A DNA stretch of 16,293 bases from JAEXNA01 sp050486105 (GTDB taxonomy: Bacteria; Vulcanimicrobiota; Xenobia; Xenobiales; JADMJV01): positions 1-16,293 of the forward strand of contig JBJHCR010000123.1 of assembly GCA_050486105.1 (NCBI GenBank), written 5' to 3'. Shown here one piece after another: positions 1-7,144 of this stretch (positions are counted from its first letter, which is position 1; each line of letters begins with the position of its first letter). The notes under the pieces are model-generated. The model saw nothing but the letters and a program-made list of their open reading frames with translations, was not told where the DNA came from and searched no databases. The position numbers and the translations under genes are program-made.

Positions 1-39
1 CCGAAGGTGGGTGATGTCCTTCGTCTCGGGCACCTTCGG
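1..39. repeat. Inverted repeat (9-bp arms) at the window edge
   Basis: CCGAAGGTG at 1-9 is the exact reverse complement of CACCTTCGG at 31-39, with 21 bases between. It may extend left beyond the window. It lies about 60 bases past the 3' end of dinB (minus strand), next to a second and stronger palindrome. No T-run follows on either strand, so it is not a standard intrinsic terminator. It could be the end of a transcript from the gene to the left or part of a dispersed palindromic element. Confidence 0.5.
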
Positions 40-41
40 TG

Positions 42-74
42 AACGCTTCGCTTGCGGTCCGCAAGCGAAGCGTT
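42..74. repeat. 33-bp perfect palindrome downstream of dinB
   Basis: Bases 42-57 (AACGCTTCGCTTGCGG) are perfectly complementary to 59-74, with only base 58 unpaired: a 16-bp arm with no mismatch. It begins 26 bases past the dinB stop on the minus strand. As RNA it would form a very stable hairpin and could stop or protect the dinB transcript. There is no following U-tract, so Rho-independent termination is not clearly supported. A REP-like dispersed palindrome or a protein-binding site are alternatives. Confidence 0.7.
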
Positions 75-100
75 ACGTCCCCGTTTAAATCAGCAGCCTC

Positions 101-1222
101 CTAGGGCTCGGAATCGAGTTCAAGGTCGAACAGAAAAAGTTGCCTCGGACGGTCGTCGGAAACCAGATTGGTTAAACCGACCCCCAACAGACGCAGAGGG
201 CGATCGTGGTAATCGGTCTTCTCTAGCAAATTCAAGGCTCTTTCGTAGATAACCTCAACCGCTCTTGTTGGTTCAAGGTAGGTCTGACTTCGAGTCACCG
301 TGGTGAAATCACCGTAGCGCACCTTGAGGACCACCGTGAACCCCGAAAGTTCTCCTCGTTCACAGCGCTGGCTCACGTTTTCCACTTGCTTCTTGAGTCG
401 CTCGGAGAGCTCTTCGAGATCCTTGCAATCTTGAGAAAAAGTGGTCTCGGTGGACACCGACTTAATCTCGTCTCGAGCCTCTACCGGGCGGTCATCCCGG
501 CCTCGCGCCAAACGATAGTAAATGAAGCCACTCTTTCCGAACTCTCGCACCGCCTCCTCAACACTCAGTTTTCTTAGGTCGGAGATAGTGAAGATGCCCA
601 GTTGTCTCATTCGCTCGGCCGTGGCGGGTCCCACCCCCCAAATTTTTCTCACCGGTAAGGGATCCAGAAACTCTTGAATCTCCTCGGGCAAGACCACCGT
701 CAAGCCATCGGGCTTTCTTATGTCCGAGGCGACCTTGGCCAAGAACTTGTTTGAAGCGACCCCCACCGAAGCAGTCAGGCTGAGTGTGCGAGCAATGCTA
801 GCCTTGAGATCGAAGGCCAAGCGGGCCGCCGTCTTGGCTTGCTCCTGACAAACTCTGGTCACGTCGAGGAATGCCTCGTCGATGGACAAGGGCTCCACCA
901 AGTCCGTGACCTCGGCAAAAATCTCCCTAATTTGAGCCGACACCTCTCGGTACCGCTCGAAACGAACCGGTCTAACTTGGAGGTGAGGACAACGCCGAAT
1001 CGCCTCACCCATGCTCATGGCTGAACGAACCCCGAAGCTTCGAGCTTCATACGAAGCTGCCGCCACTACCCCCCGCCGATCTTTACTCCCGCCGACAGCC
1101 ACTGGCAAGCCTTTGAGTTTTGGGAAATCCCGCTGCTCCACCGAAGCGAAGAATGCATCCATGTCTACGTGGAGAATTTTCCGAAGAGGTCTATCTGGAG
1201 GTCTGACGGCTGGGTCACTCAT
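101..1222 (-). CDS. dinB: DNA polymerase IV (Y-family translesion polymerase)
   Basis: This is a complete 373-residue Y-family DNA polymerase, which copies past damaged bases with low fidelity. The palm begins at HVDMDAFFASVEQRD, with metal-binding Asp20. The second acidic pair sits in SIDEAFLD (Asp115, Glu116). The segment VVAAASYEARSFGVRSAM is typical finger/palm sequence, and the helix-hairpin-helix thumb contains WGVGPATAERMRQLGI. The C-terminus ends in RQLFLFD (Gln361-Phe365), matching the beta-clamp-binding QLxLF pattern. The ATG at 1222 follows GGTGAT on the minus strand. The gene is divergent from the cytochrome, and a 21-bp palindrome lies 12 bases upstream of the start, which suggests repressor control, possibly SOS-type. 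Family assignment is very secure; the regulation is inferred. Confidence 0.97.
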   Translation of the reverse strand: MSDPAVRPPDRPLRKILHVDMDAFFASVEQRDFPKLKGLPVAVGGSKDRRGVVAAASYEARSFGVRSAMSMGEAIRRCPHLQVRPVRFERYREVSAQIREIFAEVTDLVEPLSIDEAFLDVTRVCQEQAKTAARLAFDLKASIARTLSLTASVGVASNKFLAKVASDIRKPDGLTVVLPEEIQEFLDPLPVRKIWGVGPATAERMRQLGIFTISDLRKLSVEEAVREFGKSGFIYYRLARGRDDRPVEARDEIKSVSTETTFSQDCKDLEELSERLKKQVENVSQRCERGELSGFTVVLKVRYGDFTTVTRSQTYLEPTRAVEVIYERALNLLEKTDYHDRPLRLLGVGLTNLVSDDRPRQLFLFDLELDSEP

Positions 1223-1233
1223 CGCTTATCACC

Positions 1234-1254
1234 ATACCCGCTCCGAGCGGGTAT
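1234..1254. promoter_or_regulatory. 21-bp palindrome upstream of dinB, candidate operator
   Basis: ATACCCGCTC, one central C, then GAGCGGGTAT: a perfect palindrome 12 bases before the dinB ATG. On the minus strand a TTGACT at 1275-1270 could be a -35, which would put the palindrome over the -10/start region, where a repressor would act. The -10 itself is weak (GATACC or TACCCG). LexA sites vary between phyla, so an SOS operator is possible but not shown. A 5'-UTR hairpin near the ribosome site is the alternative. Confidence 0.5.
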
Positions 1255-1276
1255 CCAACAGTTTGCAGAAGTCAAA

Positions 1277-1321
1277 CTGATCTCGATCAGGGTGTTCAAT
1301 TCTCCAAAATGGGATGATCCC
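1277..1321. repeat. Two short palindromes in the dinB/cytochrome intergenic region
   Basis: CTGATC-TC-GATCAG occupies 1277-1290 and GGGAT-G-ATCCC occupies 1311-1321. Both lie between the divergent dinB and cytochrome genes, upstream of the cytochrome start. They could be regulator-binding sites for the cytochrome promoter, but I see no clear -35/-10 pair for the plus strand, and palindromes this short can arise by chance. Confidence 0.3.
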
Positions 1322-1374
1322 TTAGAATCAAGATCGATGTGCCCTCAATCCCCCAGCGAAGGAAAGAAGAAAAC

Positions 1375-2127
1375 GTGAAGTTAGCTCAATGGTTTGCCTT
1401 GGGTCTTATGGCCCTTTTGACCGGCGTGGCCCTGTCCACCCCAGCCACCGAGACCAAAGCCTCCACTCCCAACCCCGACCGAGGCCTGTATATTTACCAG
1501 GCCTACTGCGTAGGGTGCCACGGACAATCTGGCCGAGGAGACGGACCCATGGCCGGCAAGCTGTTTCGAGACTTTGGTATCCGTCCCACCGATTTGGGTG
1601 CCACTGATTGGCTCCGAGGTAAGGACGACGTCGTCCTGGCCCAGGCTATCAAAGGAAGCAACGGATACCACCGTAGAGCCTATATGCCAGCCTGGAGTGA
1701 GACCCTCAACGACAAACAAGTCGACGATTTGGTGGCCTACGTCCGGGGTTTCGAGGCCTATAAAACGGAGACCGAAGCGCCTATCACCAACATCGGAGAC
1801 CACGTCGAACTCGGACGAGTTCTCTACTCTATCCATTGCCTTGCCTGTCATGGCCCCCGAGGCGAGGGAGACGGTCCGTTCTTCGAAGGTCTCATCAAGT
1901 CTGGCGACACCTTGGCCGTAATGCCCAGCTTCCGCGAAGACGACTTTTTCTTCACCCGCAGCGATCAAGATATCGAAAACGTGGTCCGGAAGGGTACGGG
2001 CCACTCGGGCCTTATGCCTAAGTATGAGCAAGGTTGGTGGGACCAGGCCATCGAGGAAAGAGAACTCAGAGCTCTGATCTTCTACCTGCGCACACTGCCC
2101 CTCACTGAGCGACGCAAGAAGATGTAA
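1375..2127 (+). CDS. Exported di-haem cytochrome c
   Basis: A 250-residue exported electron carrier with two cytochrome c domains. The start chosen is GTG 1375, because AAGGAAAG lies just upstream and it places a clean signal peptide at the N-terminus (Lys2, then hydrophobic ALGLMALLTGVAL). An in-frame GTG at 1339 would add 12 charged residues. Haem site 1 is Cys45-Val-Gly-Cys48-His49 with Met104 (AYMPAW) as likely axial ligand. Haem site 2 is Cys155-Leu-Ala-Cys158-His159 with Met214 (LMPKY) likely. The GxGDGP motif after each haem site is typical of small class I domains. It would work outside the cytoplasmic membrane; the redox partner is not visible here, since the neighbours are dinB and an unknown gene. 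The C-terminus is basic (ERRKKM) without a membrane anchor. Confidence 0.93.
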   Translation: MKLAQWFALGLMALLTGVALSTPATETKASTPNPDRGLYIYQAYCVGCHGQSGRGDGPMAGKLFRDFGIRPTDLGATDWLRGKDDVVLAQAIKGSNGYHRRAYMPAWSETLNDKQVDDLVAYVRGFEAYKTETEAPITNIGDHVELGRVLYSIHCLACHGPRGEGDGPFFEGLIKSGDTLAVMPSFREDDFFFTRSDQDIENVVRKGTGHSGLMPKYEQGWWDQAIEERELRALIFYLRTLPLTERRKKM

Positions 2128-2136
2128 GGAATCTCT

Positions 2137-2532
2137 CTACCAGGGGTTGACGCTGCGGGAGGCGATCCCACCGTCATCTTTGAGAAGATAGCCGGCAAAG
2201 TTCACCACGTCGAGGTGGACTTTGCCGTTCTTATCTTCGTAGAGGCTCACCCCTTGCCGGTCGGTGACCCAGGCGTCGCTCTTTTCCACCGCTTCCAGAG
2301 TGGTCAACAGTTGGCCCAGGGTTACCGGAGTCTGATGCACCTCTTTGGTGGAGGAGGGAACAACCAGGGCCCCATCCTTGGTGGCTCCGAGTTGAACAGA
2401 GTCATCCTGGCCAGCAGCTCGGAGACCTTCAATATCCTGCTTCAGGTCCTGAAGTGAGCGGTTTTCCCAACGAATATAACTCCCCCCACCAGCGGCTGGT
2501 CCGGTAGAATTCACGGGATGGAATCTGATCAT
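2137..2532 (-). CDS. Small unknown protein (131 aa)
   Basis: I do not recognise this family. The ATG at 2532 has a strong Shine-Dalgarno (AGGAGG, in CTTAGGAGGCCATCC), which supports it as a real gene. The protein is soluble, cysteine-free and without signal peptide or membrane segment. Its N-terminus (MIRFHPVNSTGPAAGGG) is Pro/Gly-rich and probably disordered. The middle (NRSLQDLKQDIEGLRAAG) is helical, and the C-terminal half (WVTDRQGVSLYEDKNGKVH) looks like beta strands. It starts 84 bases after the S8 peptidase stop on the same strand, so they may be co-transcribed; a role as substrate or inhibitor is speculation. Its stop is only 9 bases from the convergent cytochrome stop. Confidence 0.72.
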   Translation of the reverse strand: MIRFHPVNSTGPAAGGGSYIRWENRSLQDLKQDIEGLRAAGQDDSVQLGATKDGALVVPSSTKEVHQTPVTLGQLLTTLEAVEKSDAWVTDRQGVSLYEDKNGKVHLDVVNFAGYLLKDDGGIASRSVNPW

Positions 2533-2616
2533 GGATGGCCTCCTAAGAATGGTGTGGAGAATTTCCTCTTAGCCAAGGTCCGCCCCTTTTGTGGGTGCGA
2601 ACTTCGACTGCTGCAC

Positions 2617-3888
2617 TCAATAGGTTTGATTACGCAGAAATTCCAGATTAACCTCGGGCCTCAAAACAGGGACCCCGGAGTTGGCCTCACAGCCTTGTTC
2701 AGTCAGATTCTGGGTCATCATTTGCTCGATCTGGGCACTGCTCTTGTCTGGGTGGAGCCGATGGAGCTTGGCCATGGTTACCGCTACCCTGGGAGCTGCA
2801 AACGAGGTGCCCTCAGACTCTCCCACAGTCCCATTGGCGTAAATATCGACGCCCGAAGAGTTGCTGGCATAGGCTGCCCGGCAGTTGCCGTTATCCTCAG
2901 TAGCGCCCACTGAGGTGACTAACTCGTTTTCAAGAATGTTGGTCTCAAAGTCCGCAGGGACGCGAAGTTGGCTCCCCCCGTTTTCTCGGGTCATAACACC
3001 TTCGATTTCCCCCTCGTTCCCAGCCGCGATGACCACGCTATTGTTTCTAGCCTCGAAGGTCTCTACGGCATTATCCCAACGCTCGGCAGAATCGGCAATC
3101 CGGGGACTGTTGTCGAAGGTAGAGGAGACATGATCGATGATCCCTTGCTGCAGCTTGACGGTCTCCGCCTGACGGAGGGCATCGTCGTCGCCTCTCATAC
3201 GTTCAAGATCGATCCCGAATGCGGTGGCATAGTTGCGAGCGCTCTGCTCCGTAGGAAGGCTCGAGAGGCTTGCAGCGATCCCACCACCGTCGGAAGAAGG
3301 GCGATAGATAGCATTCATAGCGTCATCGTAGATCGAAAGCGACTGAGATGCCTTGCTCGAACCAAGGGAAAAGTTGACTACCGAATTCTCCACCCCGCTT
3401 TGATCGGCCCGCTCTAGGTAGTCGGACTGATCGTCAAGAAAATGGGTCATTTCGTTCTCGGTTCTCTGTCCGAGAACCGCCAGCGCCTCTTGTTGATTCA
3501 AGCTTTCCGTGCGGAATCGTGCCTTTTCCAGGTTCGAACTTACCAGAGCAAAAGGACTGGGTTCGTCCATGACGCTGGCCACCATTCTGCCCTCTTCGCC
3601 ACCCTGTTCCCTGGCCGCCTGAATCACTAACGCACCATGAGGAGGCCTGTAAGTCCCCGACATGATATTCCCAGTCGGGGTGAAGCTGTCTCTCACATAG
3701 ACGGTACCAGGCTCACCCTTAGGAACCGGTGGACGGGGTCGGGGCTCCTGAGAGGCACCGAATTGATTCTGCTGTAAGAGTCCCCCTCCATTGAAGGAAG
3801 GAAGCTGACCTAAGAGATCCATGAACGATTGAGTCTTTCTTGCACCCGAATTCTGTGATGTGTGCTTCGGGTGGAATTTCTTAGCCAT
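2617..3888 (-). CDS. S8 (subtilisin-like) serine peptidase, no signal peptide
   Basis: A 423-residue protein with the subtilisin motifs in order: probable Asp67 (VYVRDSF), probable His84 (PPHGALV), the substrate-strand motif VVNFSLGSS (170-178), oxyanion Asn291 (VVIAAGNEGE) and nucleophile Ser362 (EGTSFAAPRVA). The last two are unmistakable; the Asp and His assignments are inferred from order. Odd points: the Asp-His spacing of 17 residues is shorter than the roughly 30 usual in subtilisins; about 105 residues separate VNFSLG from AAGNEG, a large insertion; and there is no signal peptide, only a polar, disordered N-terminus rich in Gln, Pro and Lys. It may act in the cytosol or leave by a non-Sec route. 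The ATG at 3888 has only a weak ribosome site. It lies between a large lipoprotein gene upstream and the small 131-residue gene downstream, all on the minus strand. Confidence 0.88.
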   Translation of the reverse strand: MAKKFHPKHTSQNSGARKTQSFMDLLGQLPSFNGGGLLQQNQFGASQEPRPRPPVPKGEPGTVYVRDSFTPTGNIMSGTYRPPHGALVIQAAREQGGEEGRMVASVMDEPSPFALVSSNLEKARFRTESLNQQEALAVLGQRTENEMTHFLDDQSDYLERADQSGVENSVVNFSLGSSKASQSLSIYDDAMNAIYRPSSDGGGIAASLSSLPTEQSARNYATAFGIDLERMRGDDDALRQAETVKLQQGIIDHVSSTFDNSPRIADSAERWDNAVETFEARNNSVVIAAGNEGEIEGVMTRENGGSQLRVPADFETNILENELVTSVGATEDNGNCRAAYASNSSGVDIYANGTVGESEGTSFAAPRVAVTMAKLHRLHPDKSSAQIEQMMTQNLTEQGCEANSGVPVLRPEVNLEFLRNQTY

Positions 3889-4048
3889 ATGTTAGCAAAA
3901 TGTTATGAACAGGATATTGTCAGTAAGTTTCCATTCTTTGACGGTCCCTCGGCAGTTGAAGCCCCCGAGTTTTTGCAGCGGCGGTCCAACATCAGAGTTG
4001 AACCTCTCGGCCTTCAAGACTCAGGCGTCGGACCTCCGGCGCAGCCTC

Positions 4049-6766
4049 CTAAAAATCCGTCTCCGCGGCCGCCGAACCAGAAGTAACACCTACGGTGTTA
4101 GGGTCTTGGTAGGACGCAGTGATGGTCAGCTCCGTACCGTTGAGGCTCTGGGGCATGCGCAATTGGTTGACGGTGGTGGCAAAACCATTGGGATTGAACA
4201 CCGCGCTTCCAGTGCCAGTGCTCTGGCCCTGGGCCACGCTCCAGGTGACCTTAAAGGTCAAGTCCTCGACCGTTCCATTATCGTAGAACCCGGTGGCGAA
4301 AAAGTTCACGTTGAGCGAGCCCCCAGGTGGGAGGTTCTCTTCGAAAACCCTGTTCGTCGGGGTCACCAGGATGGAGGTGAGCTTCGCCACCGGTGCGGTG
4401 AAGCTAGGGGACGGAGACGGGAAAGGGGGGAGCTGGAAGAAGGGGATCATGCTGGTGGTGGTCGAGAGCGTGGTGGACCCTTGAGGACTTCCGCTCGAGC
4501 TGGTGATGACGCTGGCTACTCCTTGGTCGTTGCTGTCGAAACTCTGGCCAGGCCGGAGATAGCTGATGGCTCCTCGATCCTCTGGCACATTCGAGATGCT
4601 CACGGCACCCGGGGTGTCGGACGACACCGACCAACTCGGAGGTAAGGTTAGCTGGTCATCGGAGACGTTGAAGCTCTCGGTATGGGTGTTTCCTTGGCCT
4701 TCGACCAAAAAAGTGTAGTAGCCGACCAAGACTTGGTAACTCCAGGTGGCCTGCAGGAGGGACGGCACGGCCTCGTCATAGAGCAGGGTGAACGGAAGGA
4801 CCGCTTGGAGGTTGCCAAGGGTATCGGCCTGATAGCTTGCCAACTCACTATACGGGCCGGCCACAGTGGTGGTATAGCCTGGAGAGTTGCGCACCAGCAG
4901 CACAAGATACTCCGGGGCATTACCCGAATCTTCGTAGGTGGACTCGGTCCCGGTGGTCAGGTCATAGAGGTGCAAATCACCTTTGTTGTCGAAGGCCCCG
5001 CTGTAGGGGTTCCCGTCTGAACTGCAGGCCACATAAATGTCGCCGCTGGAGGGAAGTCCGGTGAAGCCCATAGCTTGCAGCCCATTCAGCACGTTCTGGC
5101 CTCCGGCGTTCAAGGCGTATCCGCGCAGCCCACTCAGCTGTGAAGTGGTGGGCAGGTACCAAGAGTATTCGTCTACCCCAGCTAACTGGAAGCTGTCGGC
5201 AAAGGTCACGAACTGCTCGGGCTGCAAGGGGAAGGCCCACATTGCTCCAGTGTGACGATCCACAAAGACGTCATCAGAGAAAAGAGTGGGGGGTGGGACC
5301 AGTTGCCCCTCGATCGCGAGATCAGCAACCACCTCGGCGATCTGAGTGCTGGCGGTGCTGATGCCTGAGGCGATGGTGTTGGTTCCCTGGGTGTTGGACA
5401 AGCCCAAAGTGCTGGAATCCATGTGCGCGTTCTCAGCCAAGAGATTTATCCCCAGCACTTGGTAGGCGCGATAGTAATCCAGAACCCTGGTGATTTTCTC
5501 CTGGAGTTCATTGCTGCGCAAATCTTGAAAAAGGGCGCTTCCGCTCGGAGTCAGGTTCCCATTTTGGTTCTGCAATAGAGAGGCGTAGTGGAAGATCGCA
5601 TTCTGGGTGCCGCCCTTCCCTTGGAGGTATCGACGCAGAAGATCCAGGTCATCTTTCAGGCTGTCCGTGGGATCGTCAGCGTAGGTGCGAAGCCCGGTAG
5701 CAAACTCGGTGATCGTCGGGTCGATGCTCACCACCGGAGTGTCGGGAAGGTAAGGGGGATTGAGGTTGACTAGACTAAGATAATTTAAGCTCTGTTGCCC
5801 GATTCGGATCAAGGCCGGGTTCAGGGCGTTCCTGATGTCGTCAAACTCCTCTTGCTCGATATCGCTTTGCACCTCGATGGAGAGGTTCTCAACATCATTG
5901 AGCAGATCGCGGAGAGCCGTCTGTAGCTCGGCGATTTCCACGGCCTTATTGAGCCCCAGCAGTGAGCCCAACCAACCGAAGGCTTTGCCCAGGCCGTCGC
6001 TGGCCTCGTTGGCGATCACGTCCGCGGCCACGTTGTCTACCAGAGTCTTCAAGAAACTGGCCGCAACCTCTCCTTCTTGAGCGAGCACCTCACCGAGAAT
6101 TTGGGTGCCGGCGGGGATGTTCCCAGGATGGAGTCGGTGTCCCAACGCGCTTTTTAGTGCCGGGTACGGATGCGGCTGTCGGAAGTAGGCGATCTGGCCA
6201 ACCGAGGCGGCTTCAACCAGTTGGTCCAAGTAGTCGTTGAGCGGAGTAGAGCCGGCTCGCTCCACTAAAGCGGACCAAGAAAACTCGGAGCGCCAACTCT
6301 CGCCGAAGGTCCCTCGCACCCCGGCCACCTCGGAGATATCGAGAAACCGAGCGATCCGCTCTTGGGCATGCTCGGCCGACACTTCAGGGTGAGCTTGCAG
6401 GTAGCGGCTCATCAGCGTGCTCACCCCAGTCACCCACAAGAAGCGTTGCCCGTTCACCTGGGCCGACAGAGTGACATCCTCAGTATGAAGGACGACTCTA
6501 CCGTCAAAAGGGACGTCCCTCAACAGAAAGGAGCCTCGCTCATCGGTGGTGGTGCTGCTGACCAGGCGCCCTTGGGCGTCGTAACCCTCGACCTTCAGAC
6601 CAACCTGACGTGTTGGGGCGCCCAGATGGAGTGAACCGATCCGGTCTTCAACAGTGACCGGACTCGGGTTCTGAACGAAGTCCTGGGGATTCGAACTGGA
6701 GCAACCACCCAACAGGACACCGACAGCAAGGACAACGGCAAGAATGCCAACCCGGAAACTTTGCAT
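4049..6766 (-). CDS. Large lipoprotein with DUF1566-like and Ig-like domains
   Basis: A 905-residue protein with a lipoprotein signal peptide: Arg5, a hydrophobic run, and lipobox Leu19-Gly-Gly-Cys22, so Cys22 is probably lipidated and the protein anchored at the envelope. Residues about 37-100 (VGLKVEGYDAQGRLVSS, ending in DERGSFLLRDVPFDGRV) resemble a carboxypeptidase regulatory-like beta-sandwich. Residues about 100-480 are mostly helical, with a possible coiled coil near 270-330. Residues about 495-625 look like a DUF1566/Lcl-type domain (VFVDRHTGAMWAF, YSWYLPTTSQLSGLRGYA, EYLVLLVRN). A Ser/Pro-rich linker (FPSPSPSF) follows, and the last 100 residues look like a bacterial Ig-like domain. 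It probably acts as a surface or periplasmic binding protein; no enzymatic residues are recognised. The ATG at 6766 has a weak AGGTG upstream. Confidence 0.82.
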   Translation of the reverse strand: MQSFRVGILAVVLAVGVLLGGCSSSNPQDFVQNPSPVTVEDRIGSLHLGAPTRQVGLKVEGYDAQGRLVSSTTTDERGSFLLRDVPFDGRVVLHTEDVTLSAQVNGQRFLWVTGVSTLMSRYLQAHPEVSAEHAQERIARFLDISEVAGVRGTFGESWRSEFSWSALVERAGSTPLNDYLDQLVEAASVGQIAYFRQPHPYPALKSALGHRLHPGNIPAGTQILGEVLAQEGEVAASFLKTLVDNVAADVIANEASDGLGKAFGWLGSLLGLNKAVEIAELQTALRDLLNDVENLSIEVQSDIEQEEFDDIRNALNPALIRIGQQSLNYLSLVNLNPPYLPDTPVVSIDPTITEFATGLRTYADDPTDSLKDDLDLLRRYLQGKGGTQNAIFHYASLLQNQNGNLTPSGSALFQDLRSNELQEKITRVLDYYRAYQVLGINLLAENAHMDSSTLGLSNTQGTNTIASGISTASTQIAEVVADLAIEGQLVPPPTLFSDDVFVDRHTGAMWAFPLQPEQFVTFADSFQLAGVDEYSWYLPTTSQLSGLRGYALNAGGQNVLNGLQAMGFTGLPSSGDIYVACSSDGNPYSGAFDNKGDLHLYDLTTGTESTYEDSGNAPEYLVLLVRNSPGYTTTVAGPYSELASYQADTLGNLQAVLPFTLLYDEAVPSLLQATWSYQVLVGYYTFLVEGQGNTHTESFNVSDDQLTLPPSWSVSSDTPGAVSISNVPEDRGAISYLRPGQSFDSNDQGVASVITSSSGSPQGSTTLSTTTSMIPFFQLPPFPSPSPSFTAPVAKLTSILVTPTNRVFEENLPPGGSLNVNFFATGFYDNGTVEDLTFKVTWSVAQGQSTGTGSAVFNPNGFATTVNQLRMPQSLNGTELTITASYQDPNTVGVTSGSAAAETDF

Positions 6767-6878
6767 AAAAGATCACACCTAAGTTAGGAATTACAGCTCT
6801 TGAGACAGTCTCCGACGGTAGACGTCCAACGGCCTGTTGCGAGTTTCGTGTCAGCTTGAAGAAGCCCTTCAAAAAATC

Positions 6879-6906
6879 TTGACTTTAAGTTATTTTGGAC
6901 TATTAT
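6879..6906 (+). promoter_or_regulatory. Sigma70-type promoter
   Basis: TTGACT (6879-6884), a 16-base spacer, then TATTAT (6901-6906), in an AT-rich stretch that stands out from its surroundings. Transcription would start near 6913 and run into the gene at 7145, giving an untranslated leader of about 230 bases. The boxes are read directly; activity is inferred. Confidence 0.65.
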
Positions 6907-6928
6907 GGAATAGGCCCGCATGGTCCAT

Positions 6929-6956
6929 CTCGGCCCCCGAGCAAATCAAGTCGGGG
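6929..6956 (+). promoter_or_regulatory. Mutually exclusive hairpins in the leader
   Basis: Hairpin A pairs CTCGG (6929-6933) with CCGAG (6937-6941). Hairpin B pairs CCCCGA (6935-6940) with TCGGGG (6951-6956). They share bases 6935-6940, so only one can form, as in attenuators. They begin about 16 bases after the predicted transcript start. No terminator-type U-tract follows and I recognise no known riboswitch class, so a regulatory role is tentative. Confidence 0.3.
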
Positions 6957-7144
6957 TGGTCCCGGGGAGGGAGGGGCTGTTCAGGGTTTTCTTCTTGTCC
7001 TTCATGGTGAGTGCCGCCCACCTTTGGATTCCCTCGGCGGGCTTGGATTCGGCTCAAAGGCTCCAGTCGACTTAACGACGGTATAACGCTGGCCGAGTAC
7101 TCTATGATCAGAGTTAAACGCCGAGACAGATTGTGAGAGTTACC

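Larger units (their letters stand above)
6767..7144. other. Divergent intergenic region (378 bp)
   Basis: This stretch separates the minus-strand lipoprotein from the plus-strand gene at 7145. It holds a good plus-strand promoter (6879-6906), overlapping hairpins just after it, and a short hairpin ACTCT/AGAGT at 7099-7114. On the lipoprotein side I see a small palindrome GAGACAGTCTC (6802-6812), but no convincing -35/-10. A 63-codon open frame at 6895-7086 overlaps the promoter, has no ribosome site and a Gly/Pro-heavy composition, so I do not call it. Confidence 0.6.

Noticed and set aside
1381..2031. A 216-codon open frame opposite the cytochrome gene
   Set aside because: It is antisense to a clear di-haem cytochrome and has no recognisable domain or ribosome site.
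3948..3976. Hairpin CTCGG/CCGAG followed by TTTTT as a terminator
   Set aside because: It is oriented for the plus strand, where no gene precedes it, and the stem is only five pairs with a 13-base loop.
6895..7086. A 63-codon open frame in the divergent intergenic region
   Set aside because: It overlaps the promoter -10, lacks a ribosome site and has no protein-like composition.
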